A stretch of 64,000 bases of DNA from Cryomorphaceae bacterium (GCA_905182525.1 CAJJBV010000004.1:320068-384067), one strand, 5' to 3'; positions 18,801 to 28,275 are shown, counted from the stretch's first letter. The notes: a model not told the origin generated them from the sequence alone. Made by a program: numbers and translations.

Positions 18801-20769
18801 AAGTTATAGAAAAAGATGGTCATTAGTAGAGGATTTTCCTTTTGATTTTTCTAAAAACATTTTGATTTTTCATAACTTTAAAGCGCTTTATTGTAGTTCT
18901 TTAATAGTTGAAAATATGGCTTTTAGACAGCTCGATGAATTATCAAATATGTTTAATCAAAATAATTTCGTTCAATTAGATGAAATTTTAAAATTAAGTA
19001 AAGTAAAATCAGGATTAAATAAAGCATCAATTATTAATAACTCAATTGAGCAAATTCAAAGAATATCTAGTAGCATAATAAGATCATTAGATACTACTAA
19101 TTGGTTAAATAATAATGAAGATATTTTTGATAAGATTCCCTCAGAAATTAATATTTACTTACCTGAAATCATTATTAATTTTTCAACTAAACAAGATAAC
19201 TTATTAGAGACAACTTACAATTTAAAAAGTACACTTAAGTATTTATACAACGAAAACATTATTTCACCAATTAATAAAACCTTAAGTGATTATAAAGACT
19301 GGATCAATAAAGATTTAGAAGATATAATAAGTTCCTTCAAGCTCATTGTTTTTACCATGGAAAACCAAGACGATGTACGATTAATTAAAGATTCAGTTCA
19401 GAAGTTTAAAAGTAAAATGATTGAATTTGAGAAAAATTTATCTCTTAATAAAGAGCGATTTAATTCTTTCATTAAGGATCTTAAAATTAACGCTAATAAG
19501 TTTCCAGATTACCACTATTTAATGTCTAACGAATCAAAAAAGTATACTAATTCAGTAACTCCGTTATCTTCTTCAAGTCCATCTTTTTATAAAATTCAAA
19601 ATTTCATTTCTGAAAAGTTTCTTCATTTTATTGATCTTTTGACTATTGATAATAGTTTAAATGAATCAAAATCAAAGTCTGATAAAACAATAGCCATTAG
19701 AGATTTTATTAATAAATGCACACCAAGCGAGGTCGATTTAAATAATATTCCAAAATTATATCTTCAATTATTTAGTAAAGATGCAAATCCTAATAAATTC
19801 TTTTCTGGCTTTATTACAAAGCAAATTTCCAGTTTCAAAAAAGCGATTTCAAAAAAGTTAAGTAGTAATCAAAATTTAGTTGTAATTTCTGGTGAGTCTA
19901 AATCTGGAAAAACTTATCTAATTAAAAATATAATTAAATCCCTAGATAATAAGAATTGTTATGCAATAGACCCACCGTCACATTTTTTTAAAGAACCTCT
20001 AGTTGATGAAGTTTCAAAGCTCTTACATTTAGTAAATGACACATCTTTTGACCCTCTTTATTTAGATAAATTACCAGATAACTCAGTTGTTTTTTTAAAT
20101 GACTTTGATCTTTGGTGGAGAAAGAACTCTAATGGTTATGATTTAATCAAAAGCTGGCTAGAAATATTTAAAGTTTACAATAATAAATTAATTTTTGTAA
20201 TTGAGGTTAATAATTTATTTCTAAAAAGTCTAATGATTAATACTAGTATTGAAGATTGTGTTTTAAAATTTATTTCGTCTTCCTTTTTTTTAAATAAACA
20301 ATTAGAGAATATAGTAAAACATAAAAATTCTTTGGTAGGAATCGATGTATATAATAATGGTACTAAAATTAATTTTGCAAAGTCCATTAGGTCATCTTTT
20401 AATTTTAATAAGATTCACGATTTAGTGGAAGGAAATATTGGTTGGTTTAATAATTTTTGGATTTCTTCTTTAACCCATAAAGAAAATAATAGCTTAGAAT
20501 TTTATAATGATTTTAAAACATCATTCCCCCCTATTTTTAATGATCTAGAACTTATAATATTATTGCAAATATTTTTGCATAAAAAAATTAATTTAAAACA
20601 TTTAGAAGAATATTTTTCAGGTTGGGAAGATAGTGAGATAGCTGAACATATATCTTTCTTTAAAACTGAGAAAATTTTATTTATTGACGGTAATTATGCT
20701 GAAATCAGTCCATATATACTGCCATATTTAAATAAATACTTAAAACAGAATAAACTCATATCAAATTGA
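15844..20769 (+). CDS. SLC12-type cation-chloride cotransporter fused to helical linker and P-loop NTPase
   Basis: The ATG at 15844 (MASQKKFGTFSGVL) is preferred over a TTG at 15823, giving 1,641 residues. Residues 1-430 form a cation-chloride cotransporter core with LTILGVIMYMRLG, the hallmark FFPAVTGFTAGVAMSGDLKN and GGILGGPRILQAMS. Residues about 445-730 match the SLC12 cytosolic C-domain (NWQPNILLFSGG, NTVLMGWG, SIDLWWADF). A Lys/Asn-rich helical stretch of about 600 residues follows. Residues 1350-1357 read GESKSGKT (Walker A) and 1415-1425 read VVFLNDFDLWW (Walker B-like). The last 90 residues look like a winged helix (INLKHLEEYF, then AEHISFFKTEKILFIDG). Bacterial SLC12 homologs are normally about 450-750 residues, so the STAND/AAA-like addition is unusual. 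A coupled MscS-like gene follows. NTP-dependent gating of ion transport is inference. Confidence 0.85.
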   Translation: MASQKKFGTFSGVLTPSLLTILGVIMYMRLGSVVGNSSSIFQFIIIIFFAHLISVTTGLSVSSIATDKKIDKGGIYYMLTRSLGLPIGGAIGLTIFIATAFSISLYLIGFSESLIPFINEQWSVGGISTNKLRLFGSLALIVVLIIAYISTSFALKIQYVILGLIVLSMCSIFMGSSDGLKIGSDIIESPNFATLFGIFFPAVTGFTAGVAMSGDLKNPKISIPWGTMLSISIGLIVYIILALFIYYNIDREFLVSNNNVLIDFGAIPLLVLGGVWGATLSSALGGILGGPRILQAMSLDNITPKIFSRESGKNKEPRNALFLTFLIAEIGILIGELNVIAELVAMFYMAAYLFINLSCFLEQWSSPDFRPKFKIPIWISLLGAISTLLLMIQLNLAATLIAVLLMMVFWFWLSKKDLVLGTGDVWLSVWNTVVKTGLKNLQKKAIHQRNWQPNILLFSGGTKNRPHLIDFGKSIIGRAGMVSNFDLIETKSAKVLFPKSSQNVKDSFLLEDSIFHRKLYCQNIFKGVESIATTYGFSGIDPNTVLMGWGRNTKNPIWFGQMTQKLKDLDYNILYLDYDKNRGFGDCSSIDLWWADFNKENELSLQLVKFLRSSKKWKRAILNIYFVNSKDINSDEIEFRISSIIDRKRMNAKYHVINNFLDQKDINEYIRIKSHLSDLILIKLPNLKSGSEKNFINSSNELFSQIGSALFLEASKSFEDSTKSIPQLKKIKTKSNIIYKEKISGSLLPTFDNYFDNQTTSWQENLEKINKSFVNELQSSILKFQEYYINVLNKNKLIDELKMNLYDSEKVKNIANDLEASIVKNIEDYFYLINNTLSKFPKKLDFNYSINFLENSRFNPSNHNKKLLANLLKNDNPDERFKISVPIIKLIKHHLKNRFIIDFNETLKIFGNIHLKYINIYKDFIKQGDTQKILPFLDKINSEIFSNINQELNHLSTKLINAIIIDLGENDVNLLSENREEDFNPRSYRKRWSLVEDFPFDFSKNILIFHNFKALYCSSLIVENMAFRQLDELSNMFNQNNFVQLDEILKLSKVKSGLNKASIINNSIEQIQRISSSIIRSLDTTNWLNNNEDIFDKIPSEINIYLPEIIINFSTKQDNLLETTYNLKSTLKYLYNENIISPINKTLSDYKDWINKDLEDIISSFKLIVFTMENQDDVRLIKDSVQKFKSKMIEFEKNLSLNKERFNSFIKDLKINANKFPDYHYLMSNESKKYTNSVTPLSSSSPSFYKIQNFISEKFLHFIDLLTIDNSLNESKSKSDKTIAIRDFINKCTPSEVDLNNIPKLYLQLFSKDANPNKFFSGFITKQISSFKKAISKKLSSNQNLVVISGESKSGKTYLIKNIIKSLDNKNCYAIDPPSHFFKEPLVDEVSKLLHLVNDTSFDPLYLDKLPDNSVVFLNDFDLWWRKNSNGYDLIKSWLEIFKVYNNKLIFVIEVNNLFLKSLMINTSIEDCVLKFISSSFFLNKQLENIVKHKNSLVGIDVYNNGTKINFAKSIRSSFNFNKIHDLVEGNIGWFNNFWISSLTHKENNSLEFYNDFKTSFPPIFNDLELIILLQIFLHKKINLKHLEEYFSGWEDSEIAEHISFFKTEKILFIDGNYAEISPYILPYLNKYLKQNKLISN

Positions 20770-21440
20770 CAGTTCTTCCTTACATATTTAGTTTTATTAT
20801 TCAGCTATTAATATTGCTAACTTTTATTACTCTTATTAGGAAGGCTTTAACTTTTAGTTTGAAAAATAATGTGTCTAATAAAAAATATTTATTTTTCTAT
20901 AATGTTATTGTTTATCTAATTTGGATTCTATTTATCATATTAAAAATTGGTCATGCACTAAACGATAATTCTATATTTATTGGTGGTGCAGTATTGATTT
21001 TAACAGCGCTTATGTGGGAGTATTTTAAAAATTTATTTTTAGGAATTATTTTTTCTTTTCAATATGGTTATATTTTAGGTCACAATCTTTTAGTCAATAA
21101 TAAAGAAGGTAAGTTAGTGAGCTATTACTCATCATACTTTGAGATTTTAACTAACAAAGGTGAAGTTTTAAAGATAAAATATAAAGAAGTATTTAGGGGG
21201 AGTTTTGAAATATTTAGTGGGAATTTAAAAAGAGTTTTCAAGAAAATCCCCATTAATAAATCTTCAGATTTAAAGGAAATCAAATTAAAAATAATGAATC
21301 ATCCTGTTTTTTTAATGAATAATAATTTTAAATTCTATGAGGAATCAGATGAAAATGGAAAGCTTTGGTTTTGTTTTTATTTTAACGTGATGAACTATAA
21401 AGATGCAGTATCAATACAGCAATATATTGACAAGCTTTAG
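20766..21440 (+). CDS. MscS-like small membrane protein coupled to the SLC12-NTPase gene
   Basis: This 224-residue protein begins at a TTG that overlaps the preceding stop as TTGA, indicating translational coupling. It has about three membrane segments (IFSFIIQLLILLTFITLI; NVIVYLIWILFIILKIGHAL; IFIGGAVLILTALMW). A pore-helix/beta-domain-like stretch follows: FKNLFLGIIFSFQYGYILGH, then LTNKGEVLKIKYKEVF, resembling the TM3-beta junction of mechanosensitive MscS channels. The C-terminal alpha/beta region is shortened. The similarity is moderate, so the label is tentative. The neighbour is an ion cotransporter with an NTPase, which fits osmotic or ionic control. Confidence 0.6.
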   Translation: MTVLPYIFSFIIQLLILLTFITLIRKALTFSLKNNVSNKKYLFFYNVIVYLIWILFIILKIGHALNDNSIFIGGAVLILTALMWEYFKNLFLGIIFSFQYGYILGHNLLVNNKEGKLVSYYSSYFEILTNKGEVLKIKYKEVFRGSFEIFSGNLKRVFKKIPINKSSDLKEIKLKIMNHPVFLMNNNFKFYEESDENGKLWFCFYFNVMNYKDAVSIQQYIDKL

Positions 21441-21479
21441 CCCAAGGATACTTTATTCTATATTAGTATTATTATAATT

Positions 21480-22565
21480 ATGGGAAATACTTTTGGAACT
21501 ATATATAAGCTTACTTCTTATGGGGAATCTCATGGCCCTATGATTGGTGGTGTTATTGAAGGATGTCCCTCAGGTTTAAAAATAGATTTTAATGCTATTC
21601 AACATGATCTTGATAGAAGAAAACCTGGACAAAGTAAAGTCACTACAGACAGAAAAGAATTAGATATTGTCGAATTTGTTTCTGGTATTTATAATGGAGA
21701 ATCAACTGGAGCTCCTATAAATTTTATCATTAAAAATAAAGATGCTAAAAGTAAAGACTATTCAGACATGGAAACTGTATTTAGACCTTCACATGCTGAT
21801 TATTCTTATCATGAAAAATATGGAAATAGAGATCATAGAGGTGGAGGCAGGTCATCTGCAAGAGAAACAGCTAATAGAGTTGTTGCTGGATCAATAGCTA
21901 AACAAATTCTCGCTCATTATAAAATTGATATTTTTGCCTATGTTAGTTCTGTAGGTGAAATAGTCACGGAATTCGATAAAAACTTGAGCAATCAAGAATT
22001 AAGAGCTATTTCTGAATCAAATATAGTAAGGTGTCCAGATGAAACAATTGCTAATAAAATGATTTCATTTATTGAATCTATTAAAAGTAATGGAGATTCT
22101 GTAGGTGGTCAAATATTTTGCACTATTTCTGGTGCACCCGCTGGATTAGGAGCTCCTGTTTTTGACAGGTTACATGCTGATCTGGGTAAGGCTATGTTAT
22201 CTATTAATGCTGTTAAAGGATTTGAATATGGATCTGGATTTGAAGGTACTAAAATGCTTGGGTCACAACATAACGATGAGTTTTTTAATGACAAAGGTAA
22301 TTTACGTACCAAATCAAATTTTTCTGGTGGTATTCAAGGTGGTATTTCGAATGGCGAAGAAATATATTTTAAAGTTGCTTTTAAACCCGTTGCTACTATT
22401 CTATCTTCTCAAAATACTGTAAATGAATCTGGCGATAATGTAATTTTAAAAGCTAAGGGAAGGCATGATCCTTGTGTTGTACCTAGGGCTGTTCCAATTG
22501 TTGAAGCTATGGCAGCCTTAGTAATTGTAGATCATTTATTGTTGAACAGAACAGTTAAATTATGA
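21480..22565 (+). CDS. aroC: Chorismate synthase
   Basis: This 361-residue enzyme converts 5-enolpyruvylshikimate-3-phosphate to chorismate, the last common step of aromatic amino acid synthesis, using reduced FMN. The signatures are present: [18 protein letters not shown] at the N-terminus, [37 protein letters not shown], and [14 protein letters not shown] near the end. The length matches the family. The stop overlaps the start of the next symporter gene as ATGA. No other shikimate gene is present in the window. Confidence 0.97.
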   Translation: MGNTFGTIYKLTSYGESHGPMIGGVIEGCPSGLKIDFNAIQHDLDRRKPGQSKVTTDRKELDIVEFVSGIYNGESTGAPINFIIKNKDAKSKDYSDMETVFRPSHADYSYHEKYGNRDHRGGGRSSARETANRVVAGSIAKQILAHYKIDIFAYVSSVGEIVTEFDKNLSNQELRAISESNIVRCPDETIANKMISFIESIKSNGDSVGGQIFCTISGAPAGLGAPVFDRLHADLGKAMLSINAVKGFEYGSGFEGTKMLGSQHNDEFFNDKGNLRTKSNFSGGIQGGISNGEEIYFKVAFKPVATILSSQNTVNESGDNVILKAKGRHDPCVVPRAVPIVEAMAALVIVDHLLLNRTVKL

Positions 22566-23983
22566 AATCAAAAAATAAAAATTTAGCACTTCATTGGCAA
22601 GTGATTATTGGACTTGTATTAGGTGGGGTTTATGCCTGGTTTGCAGTTGCCAATAATTGGATTCATTTCACTATGGATTACATCAATCCATTTGGAAATA
22701 TATTTATCAATCTATTGAAAATGATAGCCGTTCCATTGGTTTTATTTTCTATTATTTCAGGAATAATTTCACTTAAAGACATTACTCAACTTGGAAGAAT
22801 GGGTATTAAAACGCTTTGCTTATATCTTGTGACAACCTTATTTTCTGTTTCTTTAGGATTAGTTTATGTAAATATTGTTAAGCCTGGAGAAAATCAATCT
22901 CTTGAAATAAGAACCGAAAAAAGAATTGAGTATGAAATTTGGCTTTCTGAAAACCCTCATGTTGAAAGAGTTGATGATATTAATTTTTTGTCCGACCCTA
23001 ATTTTTCTGAAAAAATTGCCGAAGTAAGAGCTCGCATTAAAGGGGAAGAAATTACTGGATGGGTGGCTGATAAGGTAAATAAGAGAGCTAAGGAAAAAAC
23101 AAAGGGACCTTTAAGTGCATTAGAAGATGTGTTTTCTTCCAACATATTTAGATCCTTAACAGATAGTAAAATGTTACAAATAATTTTCTTTGGAATACTA
23201 TTTGGTGCAGTATTGTCAATGATTCCTAAAGAAAAAGCAAAACCTGTAATGGATTTAGTTGAAGGTTTAAATGAGGTTTTTGTAAAAATGGTAATGGTTA
23301 TTATGAAAGCAATGCCATTTTTTGTTTTTGCATTAATGGCTGGTCAAATTGTAAAAGCAGCTGGAAGTGACCCAGATAAGTTTACAGAACTAATGAAATT
23401 TTATCTATGGTATGGAGGAGTCGTTATAGCGGGATTAGTAACAATGGCTTTCATCTTTTATCCAATTATTGTTAAGATTTTTACTGGATTAGGGTTTAGA
23501 AAGTTTTTAAGAAGTGTAAAAGATGCTCAAATTACTGCCTTTAGTACAAGTTCATCAGTTGCAACATTACCTGTTACTATGGGTTGTTTAGAAAATAATT
23601 TAAAAGTATCTAAGTCTACAACTAGCTTTGTTCTTCCGATTGGAGCAACAGTAAATATGGATGGAACTAGTTTATACCAAGGTATTGCAGTTGTTGCATT
23701 GGCACAATTTCACATGGTTGATTTATCTATTCTTCAACAGCTTATTATTGTAGGTACTGCAACGTTAGCATCAATAGGTGCAGCAGCAATACCAAGTGCT
23801 GGTTTAATATTAATGATGGTCGTTTTAGAATCCGTAGGATTGAACCCCTTATGGATTGCTATTATTTTTCCTATTGATAGAATTCTAGATATGTGTAGAA
23901 CTGTAGTTAATGTTACCGGAGATGCTTCTGTAGCAGCAATTATAGCTTATTCTGAAAATGAAATCAATTCAGTTGATGACTAA
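22562..23983 (+). CDS. Dicarboxylate/amino acid:cation symporter (DAACS/SLC1 family)
   Basis: This 473-residue inner-membrane symporter imports C4-dicarboxylates or acidic amino acids with Na+ or H+. It shows the family core: [20 protein letters not shown] (serine-rich HP1), [14 protein letters not shown] (TM7 NMDGT motif), [13 protein letters not shown] (HP2) and [15 protein letters not shown] (TM8). A charged insertion of about 70 residues (residues 118-190, containing [11 protein letters not shown]) lies between early helices. It overlaps aroC by four bases and the following OmpA gene by eight bases, so all three are probably translated from one message although their functions are unrelated. 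Confidence 0.93.
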   Translation: MKSKNKNLALHWQVIIGLVLGGVYAWFAVANNWIHFTMDYINPFGNIFINLLKMIAVPLVLFSIISGIISLKDITQLGRMGIKTLCLYLVTTLFSVSLGLVYVNIVKPGENQSLEIRTEKRIEYEIWLSENPHVERVDDINFLSDPNFSEKIAEVRARIKGEEITGWVADKVNKRAKEKTKGPLSALEDVFSSNIFRSLTDSKMLQIIFFGILFGAVLSMIPKEKAKPVMDLVEGLNEVFVKMVMVIMKAMPFFVFALMAGQIVKAAGSDPDKFTELMKFYLWYGGVVIAGLVTMAFIFYPIIVKIFTGLGFRKFLRSVKDAQITAFSTSSSVATLPVTMGCLENNLKVSKSTTSFVLPIGATVNMDGTSLYQGIAVVALAQFHMVDLSILQQLIIVGTATLASIGAAAIPSAGLILMMVVLESVGLNPLWIAIIFPIDRILDMCRTVVNVTGDASVAAIIAYSENEINSVDD

Positions 23984-26003
23984 TAAAAACATAATTACAA
24001 TATTTCTATTACTAATTAATTCCTTTTTTTTTGGTCAAATTAATGAATGTGACGATCAAGTACCATCGTCAATAGAGAAACTTTATCTAAAAGGAAAAAA
24101 TTATAAAAAGTACGATTACAAAAACAGGTTAAAATTTCTTAAAGACGCTATTGAAATTGAAGAGGAAAATATTCCCTGCATATTTGAATTAGCTAAAACA
24201 TCATTTAGAAGAAAATATGGAAACGGAGGCTCAATGGAATTACCTAAAAAATATTTTCTTCAAATCGAGACTCTTTGTTCATCATATCATGCCGATATTT
24301 TTTATTATTTAAGTTTAATATATTACATGGATAAAGATGACTGTAAAGCAGTTGAATATTTTAAAAAATTTTTAGAATTCTCATCTGAGAATAAAAATAG
24401 TTTTTCTTCCAATTATCTTTTTCAAAAAAAAAATATTGAAGAATTATTTAAAATGTCAAAATATTTTTGTGATTTTTATTCTAATCCAGTTCCTTTCGAT
24501 CCTAAAATAGTTAGAAATATATCTACTGCAGAAAGAAACGAAATACTCCCTGTTATTTCACCTGACAATGAGCATATTTATTATACAATTGAATTCGATG
24601 AATATATAAAAGGAGATATATCCGTTCATCACGAACAGTTATTTGCATGTGGAAGTAGAAATAGTTTTAATGAGGACTTTAATATTGGAAAACCATTAAA
24701 AGAACCTTTTAACGTGGGACCAAAATATGGAGGAGCATCTATGTCTGTAAATAATAAAGAAATGTACATATGTGCTTGCATAAATAATGGCGGTTATTTT
24801 AATTGTGATATTTATGTCACAAAAAAACAGCTTAAGGAAATATCAATACTTAAAGAAGGAGTGAAGTTTGATACTGCTTTTTATGTTTGGTCTCCATTAA
24901 TTAATTTAGGTCCAAATATAAATGGTTCTCAAACTTGGGAGGGCCAGCCATCATTATCTGGAGATGGTAATACGTTATTTTTTTCATCGGCTAGACCAGG
25001 AGGTTTTGGTAAAACTGACATCTATTATTCTGTTAAAAATGAAGATGGTACTTGGCAAAAAGCAATAAATATTGGAGAATCAATAAATACTTCAAAAAGT
25101 GATAAATCTCCTTTTATTCATACAGATAGTAAAACTTTATATTTTTCTTCAGAATCTTCAGATATTAGGTGGGGTGCTGGTGGTTTTGATATTTTTTTTA
25201 CAAAACAAGATTTAGAAACCAAAAAATGGAATCAACCTAAAAATATAGGTTTTCCTATTAATAGTGATCAAGATGAGGAATCACTTATTGTTAGTCTTGA
25301 TGGTCATTTTGGATATTTTTCTTCGAATAGAGAAAATGGATTAGGTGGTAAGGATATTTTTTATTTTGAAATTCCAGAAAAAGCAAAGCCAGATAAAATT
25401 GTTCTAGTAAAAGGAAATGCAACTTTAGATGATAATACTAAAATAGTTCTTGTAGATAATAATGGAAATAAAAAAGAACAAGCCTATAATTTGGATGACG
25501 AAGGAAAATTTGTGGCTATTGTTAATGTAGAATCTATTAAAGGAGATGCTCTTTTGAAAGTAGAAAGTAAAGATGGGGTATTTGAATCAATTGTTATTTC
25601 TCAAGAAGATATTAAATCTACTGTGGTTAAAAACAAAATAATAGAGAATAAAAAAATTGAAAAAGGAAAGCCATATACTCTTAACGATATAATGTTTGAA
25701 TCAAATTCATCCTCAATTAAGGCGTCATCAAAAATAGTTCTGGATGAATTTGCAGACTGGCTAAAAAAGAAAAATAGTATAAATATTGAAATCCAAGGTC
25801 ATACGGATGATCAAGGTTCTGAAAAAGAAAATTTAGCATTATCTATTGATAGAGCATTTAGTGTAATGGAGTACTTATTAAATAAAGGAATTGATAAAAA
25901 AAGATTAAAATTCACAGGTTTTGGTGAATCAAAGCCAAAAGTGTCAAATAAATCAAGTATGTTAAGATCTATTAATAGAAGAACAGATTTTTTAATATTT
26001 TAG
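23976..26003 (+). CDS. PorE-like OmpA-family protein with TPR and PD40 propeller repeats
   Basis: The ATG at 23976 ([20 protein letters not shown]) places the signal peptide at the start; an upstream ATG at 23958 would add six residues inside the symporter gene. The protein has about 675 residues. Residues 20-165 contain TPR-like helices. About residues 185-470 hold PD40 propeller repeats (SGDGNTLFFSSARPGGFGK, SKTLYFSSES, GYFSSNRENGLGGKDIF). A short strand-rich domain follows, then a C-terminal OmpA peptidoglycan-binding domain (YTLNDIMFESNSSSIK, IEIQGHTDDQGS, SINRRTDFLIF). This TPR-propeller-OmpA order is that of PorE, a T9SS component linking the outer membrane to peptidoglycan. Whether this is the functional PorE or a paralog cannot be told here. 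Confidence 0.8.
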   Translation: MTNKNIITIFLLLINSFFFGQINECDDQVPSSIEKLYLKGKNYKKYDYKNRLKFLKDAIEIEEENIPCIFELAKTSFRRKYGNGGSMELPKKYFLQIETLCSSYHADIFYYLSLIYYMDKDDCKAVEYFKKFLEFSSENKNSFSSNYLFQKKNIEELFKMSKYFCDFYSNPVPFDPKIVRNISTAERNEILPVISPDNEHIYYTIEFDEYIKGDISVHHEQLFACGSRNSFNEDFNIGKPLKEPFNVGPKYGGASMSVNNKEMYICACINNGGYFNCDIYVTKKQLKEISILKEGVKFDTAFYVWSPLINLGPNINGSQTWEGQPSLSGDGNTLFFSSARPGGFGKTDIYYSVKNEDGTWQKAINIGESINTSKSDKSPFIHTDSKTLYFSSESSDIRWGAGGFDIFFTKQDLETKKWNQPKNIGFPINSDQDEESLIVSLDGHFGYFSSNRENGLGGKDIFYFEIPEKAKPDKIVLVKGNATLDDNTKIVLVDNNGNKKEQAYNLDDEGKFVAIVNVESIKGDALLKVESKDGVFESIVISQEDIKSTVVKNKIIENKKIEKGKPYTLNDIMFESNSSSIKASSKIVLDEFADWLKKKNSINIEIQGHTDDQGSEKENLALSIDRAFSVMEYLLNKGIDKKRLKFTGFGESKPKVSNKSSMLRSINRRTDFLIF

Positions 26004-26010
26004 TTAAAAA

Positions 26011-26847
26011 TTGAAGATTTTAAATATTCATATTGCATTATTTTTTTTAGTTACATCGCTTATTGGTTGTAATAACAATAGTGAATATTCTAAATCTGAT
26101 GAATTATTATCCTCAGGAAATCAATTATTTAAATTAGGAAAATACAAAGAAGCTTTAAGTACCTACCAAGAAGGTGTAAGTCATGAATCTACGGTTATAC
26201 TTTTAAGTAATATAGGTACAGCTTATGAGGAATTAGCAGAATTAGACAGCGCAGAATTCTATTTTAGAAAAGCTGTAAATAAAGATAATAATAATGCTAT
26301 TTCCTTAAATAACCTTGCAGAATGTTTAGAAATTAAAAATCAATTTGAAGAAGCTCTAAAATATTTTAATCAGGCTATAGAAGTTGATGAAAATTTAAGT
26401 TTATTGTATATTAACAGAGGAGAGCTGTACCTTGAGATGCGGCTATATGAACAGTCTAGAAATGATTTTGACAAGGCTCTAGAATTAGATTCCATGGATG
26501 CTTTAGCTTATAATAATAGAGCAGAACTATTTGAAGTTACTGGGGATTTCAACGCTGCTATTCAGGATTTAAACAAAGCATTATTCCTTGATTCAAGTTA
26601 TGCAATTGCTTACAATAATCGTGGGTTTTTATTAAAATTACTTGGCCAGTATGAAAATGCTTTAAGCGATTATAATTTTGCAATTGGCTTAGATAGTAGG
26701 CAAGGTGTTTTTTATTTGGATAGAGGAATATTAAAAATGGAGATGGGTAATATGGTTGCTGCATGTGACGATTGGGTGAAAGCTGGTAATGCAGGATATG
26801 ATATTTCTTCTTTTCAATATTTAATTGATAAATATTGTCAACAATAA
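26011..26847 (+). CDS. TPR-repeat lipoprotein
   Basis: This 278-residue protein starts at a TTG ([20 protein letters not shown]), with a lipobox LIGC giving a lipidated Cys at residue 20. The rest consists of about six tandem TPR repeats ([75 protein letters not shown]). It is expected in the periplasm or on the outer membrane as a protein-interaction scaffold. It lies seven bases downstream of the PorE-like gene and is probably co-transcribed, suggesting a shared envelope role (inference). Confidence 0.85.
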   Translation: MKILNIHIALFFLVTSLIGCNNNSEYSKSDELLSSGNQLFKLGKYKEALSTYQEGVSHESTVILLSNIGTAYEELAELDSAEFYFRKAVNKDNNNAISLNNLAECLEIKNQFEEALKYFNQAIEVDENLSLLYINRGELYLEMRLYEQSRNDFDKALELDSMDALAYNNRAELFEVTGDFNAAIQDLNKALFLDSSYAIAYNNRGFLLKLLGQYENALSDYNFAIGLDSRQGVFYLDRGILKMEMGNMVAACDDWVKAGNAGYDISSFQYLIDKYCQQ

Positions 26848-26857
26848 TTTTTTAAAT

Positions 26858-27439
26858 ATGTTTTTAGAAAACAATGTAAATCATCTAAAGAAGTTGGGTT
26901 GGATAGAAGTAATATGTGGCTCTATGTTTTCTGGAAAAACGGAAGAATTAATTAGAAGATTAAAAAGAGCTGAATTTGCAAACCAAAAGATTCTAATTTT
27001 TAAGCCAATTACAGATATTAGGTATAGCCAAAACAAGGTAGTTTCACACGATTCTAACGAAATTGAATCAATTCCTGTAGATAATTCTAAAAAAATACTT
27101 GAGTTATCCAAAGATGTAGATGTGGTCGCATTAGATGAGGCACAATTTTTTGATAATGAGGTAGTAGATGTTTGCAATCAATTAGCAAATACGGGAAAAA
27201 GGGTAATTATAGCAGGTTTAGATATGGATTTTGAGGGTAATCCTTTTGGTCCTATGCCTAATTTAATGGCAATTGCGGAGTTTGTTACCAAGGTTCATGC
27301 AATTTGTACTGAAACTGGAAATTTAGCCAACTACAGTCATAGGATTTCTAAAAATAAGGACTTGGTTCTATTGGGAGAACGTGAGGAATATCTACCTTTA
27401 AGCAGAGCAGCTTTTAAAGAGAAATTAAAAAAACGATAA
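26858..27439 (+). CDS. tdk: Thymidine kinase (type II)
   Basis: The ATG at 26858 gives 193 residues. The enzyme phosphorylates thymidine to dTMP in the salvage pathway. Walker A is [19 protein letters not shown], the Asp/Glu motif is [10 protein letters not shown], and the substrate lasso is [15 protein letters not shown]. In the lasso/zinc region ([16 protein letters not shown], then [12 protein letters not shown]) only one Cys remains of the four zinc ligands of classical type II kinases. That is consistent with zinc-less Bacteroidota forms. The nucleoside-binding Tyr context is retained. Eleven bases separate it from the TPR lipoprotein gene. Confidence 0.95.
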   Translation: MFLENNVNHLKKLGWIEVICGSMFSGKTEELIRRLKRAEFANQKILIFKPITDIRYSQNKVVSHDSNEIESIPVDNSKKILELSKDVDVVALDEAQFFDNEVVDVCNQLANTGKRVIIAGLDMDFEGNPFGPMPNLMAIAEFVTKVHAICTETGNLANYSHRISKNKDLVLLGEREEYLPLSRAAFKEKLKKR

Positions 27440-27456
27440 AAACATCTTTTTTTGAT

Positions 27457-27492
27457 AAAAAAGCATTAAAAATGGCAAAAAAGCATTAAAAA
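27457..27492. repeat. Short direct repeat (16-mer with 20-base period)
   Basis: AAAAAAGCATTAAAAA occurs at 27457-27472 and again at 27477-27492. The second copy is followed by ATGCT, forming a small AGCATT/AATGCT hairpin. The element sits between the tdk stop and the next gene. It lacks a T tract on the + strand, so it is not a convincing terminator for tdk. Confidence 0.6.
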
Positions 27493-27513
27493 ATGCTAAA
27501 AAGTAGATTTTTT

Positions 27514-28191
27514 ATGAAAAAAACAAATTTTAAATTTTGGCAAGGATATATAGGTATTGCAGTTTTTATTGTTTTTAATACTATTGCTATGATTTTATAT
27601 CCTGGGGGAACTTATCTAGACTCCAAAACTGAAGGATATCACTTTTTTTATAATTTTTTTAGCAATCTTGGAGAGTGGGTGGCAAGAAATGGAGAGCTTA
27701 ATACTTCTTCTGCTTTATTATTTAATACCTCATTAACGATTTTCTCAATATCCTATTTTTCATTTTTCATTTCTTTTTTAAAGCAAGAGGTTAAATATAT
27801 TGAACAAAAATGGCTTAGTTTTTTCTTAGTAGCTAGTATATCTATTTCTATACTTTCTTTTATTTTTATTTCTATTTTTTCAGCAGAAGAAACCTCAAAA
27901 ATTTTGCATTTAGTTTTTGTGAAATTAGCATTCAGGTCTTTATTTATTCATGCTGTAATACAAACCTATGTAGTTTTTAAAATTCCAAAATTCGATCAAT
28001 TTATTTCTTTTGCTTCTCTTGGGTTTACTATTCTTCTTTTTATATTTTTATTAATAATGGATTTTGGTCCCAATGCAAAAGAAAGTATGGAAGCTCTTTT
28101 TTTGCAGGTAACAGCTCAAAAGGTAATAGTTAGTGCTATCATGATTTATTTCTTTTTTCAGATTAGAACAGCTCTAAAATTATTTTCATAA
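27514..28191 (+). CDS. Multi-pass membrane protein (DUF998-like)
   Basis: The ATG at 27514 (MKKTNFKFWQGYIGIAVFIV) is preferred to a start at 27493, which lies in the short repeat. The protein has about 225 residues with six predicted membrane helices. The first loop contains YPGGTYLDSKTEGYHFFYNF and then FSNLGEW, similar to DUF998/frnE-type small membrane proteins. No known catalytic residue is evident. The function is not known. Confidence 0.65.
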   Translation: MKKTNFKFWQGYIGIAVFIVFNTIAMILYPGGTYLDSKTEGYHFFYNFFSNLGEWVARNGELNTSSALLFNTSLTIFSISYFSFFISFLKQEVKYIEQKWLSFFLVASISISILSFIFISIFSAEETSKILHLVFVKLAFRSLFIHAVIQTYVVFKIPKFDQFISFASLGFTILLFIFLLIMDFGPNAKESMEALFLQVTAQKVIVSAIMIYFFFQIRTALKLFS

Positions 28192-28275
28192 TTAATTTAT
28201 ATATATTTTAATTTTTCAGATTAGATCAAAACAAATTGATGATATTTACATCAAATTACTAATCTAAAATTTAAG

